From Spongilla lacustris (taxonomy: Eukaryota > Porifera > Demospongiae > Spongillida > Spongillidae), in contig OX442426.1 in assembly GCA_949361645.1 (NCBI GenBank), positions 6,630,602 through 6,694,601 of the forward strand: DNA of 64,000 bases. The letters run 5' to 3'. The translations under genes and the position numbers were made by a program. Shown piece by piece: positions 47,969-60,650 of this stretch. Every line of letters begins with the position of its first letter. The first letter of the stretch is position 1. Below the pieces are notes generated by a model, which searched no databases, was not told the origin of the DNA, and saw only the letters and a list, made by a program, of their open reading frames with translations.

Positions 47969-49842
47969 CGAGGGGTCCGCCACTACCCTAAAAGCCGTAC
48001 GAGATTTCGAAATCACGGAGATTTCGAAATCACGGAGATTTCGAAATCAATTTCAGATTTCTGTTTGATTTCCGGTGATTTCTAGATTTCGAGGTGATTT
48101 CTAAATTTCGAGGTGATTTCCGTGATTTCTATATGATTTTCAGATTTCCGTGTGATTTCAAGATTTCCGACGGATTTCTTGTGATTCTACCGTAATACGA
48201 CTTGGATTTCAACATTTCTTTTGACGTAAAAATACATTTGTGACGCAATAGCTGGTCAGTCTGAGGCGAGGTCTGAGGGAGGTGACGGGTCACGGCGCGG
48301 CTGTATGCGGCAACCAATTCAACAATGGCATGATTTTAAAGCGTGCCATTCTACCTAGACTTTTTGGGGTGTCAGTGTGTGAACTGTATGTATTTTCTCG
48401 CGCATTTGTGACCGAATAGTGCTTGCTAGTGCCAAACGACATAATTTCGATGCCCAAAGGCTATTCTATTTTTGTTTACGTAATTAGAACGGGTCATAAA
48501 CGGCTCGCTGTTATTGTAAAGCTACATTCTGATTACTAATAGCTCTTTTGATAAATGACGCCCACGTAATTATAATGCAATAGTCATGGTTATTAAATTT
48601 AATACTTACGCAATCGATTAATCAATGCATGTTCATTTTTGCTACAATGTGTGCATTACCAGGAACCATCCTTGCAATACGAATCATTGACACAGGCTTT
48701 GTGATGATTAAAATCATTAATAATTTTTATAATTGCAACTACCTAATCTAAACCCACTACCCTCTACACCTTCCTCTGCAACCTCCTAAACTTGTTTTTA
48801 CACAAAACCTCTGCTGGTCTAGCCTCATTCAACTTTTGTGGGGTTTTTGAAAGATTCACGAAGTCGTTTGAGACAGCTTTTGGATATACAGCCTCTTGCA
48901 TGGTGTTAATCGGTAGAGGGATCTGGGATCCCTCCCTTTTCACAGCCACTCCCGAGTCGCACCCTTCCGCATTGTCACCAGTATGCCCTGCATCCCAATC
49001 CCTCAATGCTTTTTTCAGGTTTCCCGCTTTTCTTTCACTACGCGACAGCAGATCTTGTGCCATTACTCTGTCGTGCGCAACTTCCCATTTCTGGTCTGGC
49101 TTAAGGTCAACTACCATCCAACCAATTGAACGCGTCAAGCTATCAATTTCTTCAACCAGATCTGATCGTGCACGAACGCGACGGAGATCACATATAACTC
49201 CCTCTTCTTCATACTTAAGTAACTCTACACGTGCATATTCCTCCTCTTGACTGCAGAGTTCGTAAAAAGAAGCCGCTTTTCTCTTCAAACGAGCGCCGGA
49301 AGGAGTTTCCTCCAGCTTCACTTGCGCATCGGCACTTTGCTCGTTGGAGTGCAATCTGTAATGACCTGCGGCAGCTGTCTTCACTGTCTAGCCATCTGGT
49401 ACCGCAGCTGGTAAAATCGGGGTCCTTCGCTAGCCCATTCTCTTCCGATTCATCTGATTCTTTCGATTTTCCCTATCTATCACAAAGTTCCAAACGGCTT
49501 TCATCCTTATCTTCGTCCTCCGCCTCTTCCATGCCCGCCATTTTCTTCTTCTTCTTCTTATTATTATTGTATTAGCAAAAGTAGTTATAAAAAATGCTTT
49601 TAAAAAGAAAATACGGAGTGATTTCTAAATTTACGGCTGTGATTTCTAAATTTACGGTGATTTCTAGATTTCAATGTGATTTCTACCGTATTTCAAGTGA
49701 TTTCGTGATTTCTGACGGATTTCTAGATTTCAATATGATTTCGTGATTTCTCCCGGATTTCTATTGATTTCAAGATTTCTATTTGATTTCTCACTAGAGT
49801 GTAGTCAGTGTACGAGATTTCAATGGTGGCGGACCCCTCGTT
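47969..49842. mobile_element. Nested 1.87 kb TIR element with 8-bp target duplication
   Basis: Ends CGAGGGGTCCGCCAC and GTGGCGGACCCCTCG, flanked on both sides by TTCGAATT (47961-47968 and 49843-49850). Both subterminal zones (48000-48190 and 49610-49800) contain many GTGATTTC/AGATTTC repeats in the same strand orientation. It lies inside the 46940-50183 element. Its only sizeable frame is not a recognisable transposase. Confidence 0.8.
48764..49541 (-). pseudogene. Cargo reading frame of the nested element, unrecognised
   Basis: From ATG at 49541 an acidic start (MAGMEEAEDEDKDESRLELC) runs to a stop near 49473. The same frame continues after it (SKESDESEENGLAKDP), and then a frame change leads into 206 open codons ending at 48764 (KRKAASFYELCSQEEEYARV, EEIDSLTRSIGWMVVDLKPD, RSERKAGNLKKALRDWDAG). 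It looks like a charged, helical intracellular protein. No zinc finger or nuclease motif is visible. Candidates are a captured host gene or a transposon accessory gene. One stop and one frameshift suggest decay. Confidence 0.45.
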
Positions 49843-50460
49843 CGAATTACAGCCCGTACATGTATTTGATCTCGTCCCCACGAATATATTTATAGTAACA
49901 ACAGTGACGTTAACGTTACACGTTTCAAATTAGAAGTAATTATTGTCGTACATACGCGTATCCGGATATCGTCATAAAAATGTATTCGAATAATGGGCGA
50001 ATTGTCGATGCGGACGACGAATACCTAAGTACCTCCGAATGGAGATGCACAAATCGGTTATTTCGAATAGAACAAATCCAATAATCGATTTTTCCGAGTA
50101 ATGCTAAATTACTATTCGAACGGATAGGTTTTTTGCGAATATCCGAATAACCCGAATAACCTGATAACCGGTTACACACCCTAGAACCTACTAACTAAGG
50201 TCTTCCATGCTAAACAGCTCACGCGCATTTGGTTAATGAAAAGGCCCACTTATTAACATAATATTATAATTGTCAGTAGGTTGTCTAACCTTTTTCATAA
50301 ATCAAAATCGACTATGAAACGATTTTTCAGGTTTATAGCAACTTGCCGCAAATCGGTTATTAACAGAACATTAAATCGATTTTTAGCGATTAAAATGCAC
50401 TATTAATTTGCCAACGTTTTTCCAGGCTTTTCCTTCTTTATGTTTATATTGGCACTATAA

Positions 50461-50660
50461 GGCCACACCAAACTAATCTTTAGTTTCTGGTCCTCCACGT
50501 TATATCTATAGCATGCGGGCGGGCGGGCCGGCGATTAGGACTTCAGGACTGCATTATTCCGGCTACATGTACACCAAATTGATTCAATTTCACCTGCATT
50601 CTAAAACAGTACTATATGTAGTTTGTTTTATTTGTCCTGTTCCGTTTGTATTCTCGTCCC
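50461..50660 (+). repeat. Left end of the Harbinger-like family
   Basis: GGCCACACCAAACTAATCTT and the next 170 bases match the left end of the element at 58931, including the GCATGCGGGCGGGCGGG block. The similarity stops near 50660, and no matching right end is found before 54027. Confidence 0.7.
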
Positions 50661-51240
50661 TGGACCGATATATGTTTCGGTACATCTCTTGCACGGTCAG
50701 TGCAAGCTAGATAGCACTTAGACACATCTACGCAGTTACTATGATAAGTTGTAGGGAATGCACTTATAGTGATTAAAGTTGTGTAGTAGCTGATTGAACA
50801 AATGCCTTGTAAGTGCGATTGATGATCCGACTGCAGACCAATGACGCGTTTCCAAATAGGCCTAGGCGGCAATTCCATCAAACGTGCCTGTTTGAAACAT
50901 CTGTAAGCTCTCTCTAGCTGAATGTGCTTTTATTCTTGGGTGATGTACCGGTAGACAAGCTAGAATAGCCGAACGTAACCCGGCCACAGCAAAATGTATT
51001 GAAAGCAACGGACCAACGGTATCGGAAGTTGTAAGCAACTCGTTAAGAGGATCTGTTTTGGCCTGTGTTTCAGGTATCTTACTGTCCGTAATCGTCTCCT
51101 GTATCGCTCGTATTATGGCAAGTCAGTTTCGGCCCTTGGTAGGCTATCTCTACATGTATATATAAAACACCAAATGTGTCACGTGCCGAAACGCGGATCA
51201 TTTCTAATTATCTCCGCGTTTCGTATCCAGGTATTCTTCA

Positions 51241-51509
51241 ATCTATGATTACTCGCGTACCTAAAGTTATGGCGGGTTTGAACCCCTTGAGGTATCGGAC
51301 ATCGCGATACTGACATGGAGCATGATCAAGATCCCATAATATATGCTACCATAGGGAAATGGTGTGGTATGAAGCGCTGAGAATAGGAAGTTGATAGCGT
51401 TAACTGTTCGTAAGTTATATCAATTCAAACGTAATGCAGTTTTATTATGCTTTTTTATAATAATTATGCGCTACATGTAGGTCCCTTTTCTCGTGAACTG
51501 TCCCAATTA
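51241..51509 (+). repeat. Dispersed repeat, partial arm of the 7.6 kb palindrome family
   Basis: Shares AAAGTTATGGCGGGTTTGAA, GAAATGGTGTGGTATGAAG, AATAGGAAGTTGATAG and the end GTGAACTGTCCCA with 32340-32570. It begins part-way through the arm. Confidence 0.7.
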
Positions 51510-51524
51510 TTGTTTTCGCCCACA

Positions 51525-53660
51525 AGGATCAACAAAGCACTCTAAAAGCTAAAAAGGCTCCATGCGCTTACAATGTCAAGAGTGCCATATACATGTGATT
51601 ATCTGTGTCACCACCACTCATAATCAGGATCTTATAAGTAGGCCTAAAGTGTTGCTCTGAACTCCATGCAAGAGCTGCGCTTGCAACCTTATAAGTACAT
51701 ACCGGTATTTGGTTACTACAAAATGAAACCCGAACACAATTGACCATGCTAAAGAATTGCATTAGATTCGCATGAATTCACTAATGGTACATATACATGT
51801 TAATCACTTAGAACAGAAATTTGTAACCCACTCCATTTGAAGCACATCTAAGAGGGTTGAGAATTGCCAGCCAATTACTTCCCCCCCTTCCCTTCCCCCC
51901 CCCCCCCCCCTTCCCACCCATAAAATTGGTTGGCAGTTGCAACAATATGTATCAGGCAGGATAAATGGGATGTGAAACACTTGACACTAAAATGTGTTTG
52001 GGCCTGCATCTCACAGTCTTCTGTGTGTGCTTTGACAGATTTCAGTTGCTCTGTCTCAGATATGAAGCTATTTAACATTAATGACTGTGTGTGCTATTGG
52101 CAGTATTAGAAGTGCCAGTTTTCTGATTATAGAAACTATATACATACAAAAAGCATGCCTGATCACATATAGAGATGCAGGCCCAAGCACATTTCAGTGT
52201 CAAGTGTTTCACATCACATGTATCCTGATACATATTGTTGCAACTACCAACCATTTTTATGGGTCGGAGGGGGGGGGGGGGGGGGGGGGGGGGAAGGAAT
52301 TGGCTGGCAATCCCCTTTTAGATGTGCTTCAAATGTTGTGGGTTACAAATTCCTGTTCCAAGTGATTAATATGCACATGTACCATTAATGAAGTCATGCG
52401 AATCTAATGCAGTTCTTTAGCATGGTCAATTGTGCTCGGGACTGATTTCAAGTTGTAGCAACCAAAATGTACTTATAAGGTTGCAAGCACAGCTCTTGCA
52501 TGGAGTTCTGATCAACACTTTAGGCCTACTTTAAAGACCCAGATTATGAGTGATGGTGACACAGATAATCACATGTATGGCAATCTTGACATTTTAAGCG
52601 CATGGAGCCTTTTTAACTTTTAGTTGCTCATTGTGGGCGAATACAATACTGTGAATTTTATAGAATAAATCCAAAACATGCCTGTGCTGGAGTGGTGAAC
52701 TTGTCTGATGTCTCAATGTATATTTAGTATTGCCGCAACTTCTCTAATTGTGATTGTTTTTCTATGGTTTTCAGTTTTCCTGCAATCCACTACAATTTGG
52801 ATATGTATAATAATACATAATACATACACATGCAGTAACCTTTTCCCCTTGATACCTTTGATGAGATTTCACCACCATCATTAGTCTGAACAATAAAATT
52901 ATGTGCATGTGTATTTTTTGTTTCATCGCGTGTGCAAATCTAGTCTGCTGCAACTATGTGAAGCCAGACTTGAATAATATTAGTGCTGGCTTGAGAGTAT
53001 AAAGTGTTACCTTGTGGATCTTTTGGATTCATACACATGCTTATTGCGTTTCTTGCATCAGCAATGTCTTCATCATACAGATATCCATTATGATGCATAC
53101 TGAACATGATCAAGTGTACATGTACCTGCACTTGTTGTTGTATTTATTCAATAAAATTACAATTATTGTTTTCGCCCACAAGGATCAACAAAGCACTCTA
53201 AAAGCTAAAAAGGCTCCATGCGCTTACAATGTCAAGAGTGCCATACATGTGATTGATTATCTGTATCACCACCTCTCATAATCTGGATCTTATAAGTAGG
53301 CCTAAAGCATTGATCAGAACTCCATGCAAGAGCTGCGCTTGCAACCTTATAAGTACATATTTAGTTACTACAAAATGAGCCCCGAACACAATTGACCATG
53401 CTAAAGAATTGCATTAGATTCGCATGAATTCACTAATGGTACATGTTAATTACTTGGAACAGGAATTTGTAACCCACACCATTTGAAGCACATCTAAGAG
53501 GGTTGAGAATTGCCGGCCAATTCCTCCCCCCCCCCCCCCCCCCCCCTCCCCCCTCCCACCCATAAAAATGGTTAGCAGTTGCAACAATATGCATCAGGCA
53601 GGATACATGTGATGTGAAACACTTGACACTGAAATGTGTTTGGGCCTGCATCTCTATATG
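51525..53660. repeat. Three-fold repeat, two direct and one inverted copy
   Basis: 51525-52040 and 53165-53660 are direct copies; 52170-52630 is an inverted copy. All share CAACAAAGCACTCTAAAAGC or its neighbour AAAAAGGCTCCATGCGCTTA, a central ATTCGCATGAATTCACTAAT, and a poly-C/poly-G tract next to CCCACCCATAAAA. No coding capacity is evident. Confidence 0.8.
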
Positions 53661-53797
53661 TGATTAGGCATGCTTTAATTTGTATGTATACATGTATCGT
53701 TTTTGAATACCAGAATATACGTGCACTTCCAATACTGCCAATAACACACACAGTCATTAATTTAAAAAGGTTGAAAACCATAATGGACAAGTGTCAT

Positions 53798-53875
53798 GCA
53801 GGGTTGCTGAAGGCCAGTCTGGCCTGACAGGTCAGCCTGCTTGGCCTGGCCAGGGTCTGCCCACTAGGCAAGAGG
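53798..53875. repeat. Solitary hAT terminus
   Basis: CAGGGTTGCTGAAGGCCAGT with following CTGGCCTGACAGGTCAGCCT closely follows the left end of the element at 7184. No right end or duplication is found, so it is a fragment. Confidence 0.6.
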
Positions 53876-54206
53876 CAGGGGTAGTAGATTGTCACACCAG
53901 CCAGCAATTGTATGGCGTTATCGTGCTCGTCCTGTGTTACATTGTAATTCTGTGTGTGTTTCAGTTGCCCTGTCTCAGATATAAAGCTATTTAACATCAA
54001 TGATTGTGCGTGTTATTGGCAGTATTAACAATTACAACTATGCTGCTCTCGTGATCAACGACATGAAGGATATCGAGCATTAATTAATTAAGTGTAAATT
54101 CTTCACTGCGCATGAGGCATGAGCTTGTTTATCGATGACTATTTAAGACACTTGGACGCATGAAACGATTATACATGTATACGTACGGCTGAATCGGAGC
54201 TATAGG

Positions 54207-56957
54207 ATGATTCTGCAAAAGCAGTGCTTTCTTTTGGTTGCTGTAGCAACCTTTTGCACAGCGGCGTCGATAAATAAAGGTAGTGATCAAAAACATTTTA
54301 CTCCACCATCGGCATATACCACGTATTATGTGTAATCACCATGTAGGGGAGGATACTGCAGGCCATAAGCCTCTCGCTAGCCGTACGCGGCTGACCGATA
54401 CGATACAGCAGACGGTTGACACAGCGACCAAAGTGGACACTCATGTATCATCTGACGGTGAGTGTTAATAGCATTATACTTGCTGCCTGCAGTGTTTGTT
54501 CATATCAGTGATATTTAGACCAGACAATCGAAGATATTGTGGAGAAATTAAGCATTAGTAATGGCGACACCGCTGGCAAACCAGTCTCTCTTACGTCAAC
54601 TGACTGTGAGTCGATATTGCTATTTAAAAATTGCATGCGTGCTTCGTTATACCTGTATTGATTAAGTATTATATACATATATATAATTATACAATATTAT
54701 TATATCACTTAGACCAGAAGTTAGAAAAAGAAGATGTCCGAGAGAATCTTGACATTGGTAAGTACGCAGGCAAATACTTTCTTGTATAAAACTGATGTAC
54801 ATAGATACATAATGCATGGTATATAAGTGCATTATGGTGTAGTAATTTAATTTAAAAGCACAAACACTTACATTTATATGCATGCATGCATGCTGCATGC
54901 TATCAGCATTATAGTTGCATCGTTGTGACAAAAATACAAATCTGATTACTTTAACATGAGCTGATTTGTTTAGGGAATATGCCTTGCATGGCACAGTATG
55001 AATATTCATATCACAGCATTAATTTGATATAATTATTACAGCTGCCCTTGTTGCGAAAGGAGTCCAATTCAACTATTTGGAAAGTGACCTTATTCAAAAC
55101 GGTCTCGTCAAGTGCTACGATCAACCTTACTCCTCACCCACGACTTCCTCCAACTTGGCTTCGTGTTCTCAATCGGATTACGTGTTTGTTGGAGCCAAGA
55201 GTTGTTTAGACGCAACGATATTGTCAATTGGAGCGTTTGGAAGCTCTTCTAGTATTTTCGCTGCAACGGCCTCGACGACTACAGCTATATTGGATGCAGC
55301 CGGATCGGTTTTCTGGTACCGCCTACCTGGAGCCAGCTTTGGCTTTGCTTCCTCGTCCTCAGTGTCCCTCAATAGCTGTGATACCGGTGGTCAGAACTGT
55401 AGTTCCAGACTGTGTTGGCACCTGGACCAAAATGTTGGGGGCTACCGAGCAGGATGTACATTGGGACTCAATGGGGACTCGACATGGAGAAAAATAATTT
55501 ACAAAGGTACGTCATAAATTTAAATTGCATGGTGATGCGTAGGATTTGTGGACAGCAATCGAAAGTGAGGAAACAATTACAGTCATTAATACTCCAGACC
55601 TACTGCCTGAAATAAATTGCTAAATGTAGATGTGCACTGTGCAATATTTATAAAGAATGTACAATTTCCTTAATAATTTATTTCCTCACCTATAAGGCTT
55701 ATCAGTTTTTTTCCCACTCATTTTTATATCCGACTGTCTGGGGGTTCGGGGTTGGGAACGAGTATGTGTTAAATAACCCTATTGTCTGTGTTTTACAACA
55801 AGTCTGTAGGTATTCGACGGTTCTATCCAAATATGCTCGGTAAAGCCCAATTAATTGCTTCTAAGATAGGTTGCGATGATAAAATACAACCGCTTGTATA
55901 ATTTCTATTTTCTGACAGTGCATGATAAGAATGTTATATACACGTTATCTCAATATGATTTTAAAAATCGCCTATCGCATGTACATGCACTGTATTTCCA
56001 GTTCTAGTTAACAAATTAGTTAACAAAAGCTAACTCATGCATGCAACAATGTCATTTTTAAAGTCCTATATGACAAATATTAAAGAAAACAAGCGTAGGT
56101 GGCAAAAATGTATAATTGAGCACATGTATATAATCTAGACCACGAGCGAGCTACAGTAACTGGGAATTATTCATAGGCTAGGTATGCATGCATGCATGCG
56201 GCGTCATTTTGGGGGCGTTTATACGGTTATACCTGTAGTCATTTCCATGCACTGCATTGTCACATATGTAAATGCATATATAGGGCATGGATGAATATTC
56301 CTGCATGCATATACAATTAAAAAATATAATGCATGATGCATGTACAGTGTGTATAAACTATATGTGTAGTGCATACATGTACGTCACATGATTGTCTTCT
56401 CCACTGCAGCCAGCTCACCACCGCCAACAGCACTGCCGACAACCGTACCACCACCTACAGCACAACCAGATCGCAATGCATGCAGCGTGGTATATAACTA
56501 TACGGAGAGCATCCTCAACACAAAAGGTTACATTAAGTGCTACGACCAGCCATATTCTTTCTCTACAAGTTCTGCCGAATTGGCTGCCTGTTCCGGATCA
56601 CAATATGTGTTTGTTGGCGCCAAGAGCACATGCGATGCAACAACCTTTGCAGTGGGAGCCTACGGCCTTACCTCCAAAGTGTTCAATGCTACAGCCTCGT
56701 CCGCCACTGCTTATCAGGATGCTGCGGGAGGTGCCTTCTGGTACCGCCTACCTGGAGCCAGCTTTGGCTTTGCTTCCTCGTCCTCGGTGTCCCTCAATAG
56801 CTGTGACACCAGTAATCTGGACTGTGGTTCCAGACTGTGTTGGCACCTGGACCAGAATGTTGGAGGCTACCGAGCAGGATGTACGACGGGTCTAAACGGT
56901 GATGCAAAGTGGAGAAAGGTCATCTATAAAGGGAATGCAGCGCCATCATGCGTATAA
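54207..56957 (+). CDS. Secreted two-domain Cys-rich protein, copy 2
   Basis: Paralogue of the gene at 35282, with six exons of matching sizes: 54207-54279, 54347-54457, 54519-54605, 54713-54757, 55042-55506 and 56410-56957. It encodes 442 residues, one more than copy 1 because of an extra Val in the Pro/Thr linker. All introns are phase 1. Signal peptide, both Cys-rich domains and stop are intact. Differences from copy 1 are mostly single substitutions (for example Trp to Arg in exon 2, LSIGAFG for VAVGAFG in exon 5). The last intron is longer than in copy 1 and lacks its poly-G tract. Both copies therefore appear functional. Confidence 0.75.
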
Positions 56958-57859
56958 AGGAATGCCGTAAGTTCAGCAGGAATTCCCCCTTTAGTTATTT
57001 ACGTATGTATGTTGTAATTGAAAACAAAAGGCAAGATACTATTACTTTTACAAATTGCGAAACTGAACAATGCACGCATACCAACTAAGGAATGAAGAAA
57101 TGTGTTGACACGTAAAAATTTACGGGCACACATGTACATGTATATTGTGTCATATACTTATCAACTTCTATAATTTGAAATGTATACGAAATTACGAATA
57201 CGTCCGTGCGTGCCTAAAAGTACGTTGCCATGCCACAACGTAACTGAGGTACTATAATTATTTTGCAATAATTATTGTAAATAGTTATACTTGACCTCTC
57301 GCCTACACTTGTGTAATCAGCTAATTTAACTGCAACATTGACAATGGCACTCAGAGGTGCGAATCGATGAATGTATATACATGTACTACTACTTGTTTTT
57401 TCCTTTGCAGAAAAGTATAACTACAAAAGAAGAAAGGAATAACTCGAACTTTTTTTATGCTACTCTCTATAGGCCGTAGAAACATATTTAGAAACTGTCC
57501 ATTGCTAGTATTAACATTTATTTTGCTAACGTTACAGCTTATTAAATGTCATCATCACAGAGTTCAAGGGATGGGTTGGTGCCTGTGCATGGTTTAGGGG
57601 TGTCGGTGGTACAGGTATTTTGCTGATCAGGTGTATTTGCAGATTGGACATGCAAATTCACCTTTTAAGCTAATGTCTATTTCATGACGTCCTCTTCTAT
57701 CGTCAATGGATATCTAGCGGATCCTTATATTCTTTGTACTCTGTACTCCAGGAGTGCTCCAAATCAATAGTTATATCGAAGATGGGACCATCAGTATCTG
57801 TGATACAATAGCCTCAAGCTATGTGATCAGACCCAGGTTGTTTGCATGGTTTGCAACTT

Positions 57860-58920
57860 TCGCACTTTTAAAGTCACAAAGCATAGCATAATTGCGTAGA
57901 AACACACTTGCTTCCAGACTTTCCTGCAAGCCACGTTATTGAACCGATATACGGTATATCCGCTCAACGATCCATAGTCTAATATTCCGATCGCGGAATA
58001 TGTAACTACATCCTGTGGGCTGGGACATTTATAACAATCACTCCATCTACCACTATTGGAGGATCGTTGCGCCGTTATAGCGTTTAGTTATATGGAGTAA
58101 GAGGGAGGGGCGCCCTGCTCAGCTGCTTAGTTTCTTGTTCCAAAATTCAGCTCCAATTATACGAAAATAAAATCACAATTTCATCAACAGTATGCACAGA
58201 CTTGCTTTTCTTCGTAGGTATAATCAATAAACCTGAGCATTAATATAAGCCTTTCCTCGGCTTATTATCCGGTACGCATTGCAATGCTATTTATACCAAA
58301 AATTTTGGCATTTTGGTTTCCCCCCCTTAGGTCGGCGCCCGGGGGCAATTGCCAAGTGTGGCTATCTCGTCCTACTGCAGGAAACTGGACGATCGGTGGG
58401 AAGCAGGTTGGGAAGTGACTGAAGTGATAAGGGCCTGTTATCGTTTGTGTTAAGCATAATGATGGAAGGAGGTTCAGAACAGTGCATGTGAATCGATTAA
58501 GACATAGAAGAGGAAGAGAAATGGAATCCACAGGAACCTATATTTCTAATTGGGAGGCGCCGACAGTTGACCATGAATTTATTTTGAGTGAAGAGGAGGT
58601 TCCGACAAATGGTGGAACATGAACGACAGCAACTCGAAGGTACTGGATCAAATTAAAGGCGATCAGGACGAAACCGGAGGCATCCTGATCGGTATGGAGT
58701 TCCACTACCTGACTACTAAGCTCGGGTCGAGCGTCTGAGAGGAAGGAACAAATGTAGACTTTGTTACGTGTATGTAATACACAACGTACGCGCATGCGCG
58801 TGGTGACATGTAGAACGTTGATTACGTAGCGACAGGTCAGACTAGAAACATTGTGTAGTATTGGACTCTTTGTATTCATTGTTGTCATCAAGACCTTTAC
58901 ACTTTATTTATGTTTATATT
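57860..58920. other. Spacer between duplication copies 2 and 3
   Basis: No gene supported. Minus-strand frames at 58265-58891 have no recognisable motif. Confidence 0.4.
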
Positions 58921-59420
58921 GGCACTATAAGGCCACACCAAACTAATCTTTAGTTTCTGGTTCTCCAAATTATATCTATAGCATGCGGGCGGGCGGGAGG
59001 GTGATTAGGACTTCAGGACTGCATTGTTCCGGCTACATGCAAACCAAATTGATTCAATTCCACCTGCTTTTAAGACATTCTAAAACAGTACTATATGCAG
59101 TTTGTTTTATTTGTCCTTTTCCGTTTGTATTCTGCAGCGGCGACGGAAAGAATAAAAAAAGTGTATCCGCCATTACTGATGAATAATCAACAATTTAATA
59201 ATTGCAAATACGCGGCGTTGTTTGTATGAGCACAATCACCTCATCGCCATAAGTTTAAGTGTTCGTTTTGAATCATGAATTCATGATGTATACCTTAATT
59301 TATTAACCATGACTCAATTCTCGAATCGTCCCCACCGCGAAGTTTTAGCAACTGAAATAGTTTGATTCTGTTTTTGTCATCATGCCCTCTTACTACGACT
59401 CTTAAGGGCAAACCTTAATG

Positions 59421-59640
59421 TCATATTCGAAAGGATTCTAAGAAAATACTGCCACCCTGCTTGAATTGCACTTGGTGCTGCAAGGCGGAGACGCTGGAAG
59501 CAACTGGTGTATAGTTGATGGAAAAATAATGGCCTTTAGACAGGCTTCTTCGTGACATTTCGCAGCTTCTTGTATCGGAAATTTCTTCGCAGCGTCCTTC
59601 CAGTTGCATTAGAAAGACCGTAAATGCTTCTTTTCCATTT
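59421..59640 (-). pseudogene. Possible TTF-type zinc-finger (hAT/DUF4371) relic
   Basis: One minus-strand frame reads NWKDAAKKFPIQEAAKCHEE followed by ACLKAIIFPSTI. This resembles the NWKKA..KF..HE.S..HKEA core of TTF-type zinc fingers found at the start of some hAT-related transposases. The next blocks drift between frames. It is short and weak, and oddly lies inside a Harbinger-like element. Confidence 0.35.
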
Positions 59641-60389
59641 TGCTAAGAGGCAAGTATGTCATTTTCTTCACAACGGTGTCAAAGAGGGCTGAAATGCTTC
59701 CTTTGGCTGCAATGGTCAAACCCTTTATAGGTTGATGTGATTTCTCAGGGATACAACTTGCAATCCCTGACCCTTATGAAACAACACTGAACTTGAAGCC
59801 ATTTTCTTCTGAAACACAACATTGCCAGGCCGGGCCCGTAGGAGAGTTCCGCTTGCCATCAAAATAATTTATTCATTACTTCTGTATACATGTACATGTA
59901 TAGCTATAGCCCGCGAGCACGAGATGACACTAAGCTTAGTACTAACCGCCCACAACAAACCGCAGCGGCGGAACCAGGGGAGGGTTCGTGAATTCTAGCG
60001 TACACGGTTTCCCATGCAACTCAAATGAATATGGGTATATATAGTCATTAGAGTTGCATACGACAAATCGCCCGGAAGTTGCCCCGTGTATACCAGCCTT
60101 TAGATTCGCAACTCGCAAGCCAGATATTGAACGGGAACACAAACTGGGCTATCTGCATGTTTCTATGCAATTGTGCTTTGTTTTGTGGCTTAAAAATTGC
60201 AAAACTTGCAAATTAAAGCGGCTCGGGCTCCGCCCCAGACCCCGATGGGGGAGCTTACAGCGCTCCCCCCTATCCCCTAGCTGGGCGGGAGGGGGCGTAG
60301 CCCCTCTTGCTCCCACTCCCGCTCTTTATCAGTTCCACCTTATTGCTTTCCCGAACCCACCCGTCTCCCGACCAGATTACGGGCCTGAC

Positions 60390-60650
60390 TGCCACTTTCT
60401 TAGGAAACGCAACATGCAGTGAACTTGAAGTCATTTTCTTAGGAAACGCAACACTGAACTTGAAGCCATTTTCTTAGGAAACGCAACACTGAACTTGAAG
60501 CCATTTTCTTAGGAAACGCAACATGCAGTGAGCTTGAAGCCATTTTCTTAGGAAACGCTACACTGAACTTGAAGCCATTTTCTTAGGAAACGCAACACTG
60601 AACTTGAAGCCATTTTCTTATGACACACAACACGTTATTAAAGCCATTTT
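60390..60650 (+). repeat. Tandem array of about 36-42-bp units
   Basis: Six units of CTTGAAGCCATTTTCTTAGG, AAACGCAACACTGAA, two of them longer by ATGCAGTG. A stray unit lies at about 59787-59830 in the same element. Confidence 0.9.

Larger units (their letters stand above)
46940..50183. mobile_element. hAT-like element, 3.24 kb, with 8-bp target duplication
   Basis: Bounded by TAGGGTGTGTAGCC and the inverse GGTTACACACCCTA, flanked by GAACCTAC on both sides (46932-46939 and 50184-50191). The paralogous locus at about 33790 has the empty site. TAGGGTGTG ends with 8-bp duplications fit hAT. Subterminal zones are rich in AATCGATTTTTCCGAATA-like units. No transposase is seen, so it is non-autonomous. 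It holds a minisatellite and a second nested element. Confidence 0.8.
46440..50460. repeat. Segmental duplication, upstream block, copy 2
   Basis: 46440-46939 and 50184-50460 together match 33330-34058. The block is split by the 46940-50183 transposon. At 50461 it runs directly into the left end of the Harbinger-like family, whose right end and flank are missing here. Confidence 0.8.
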
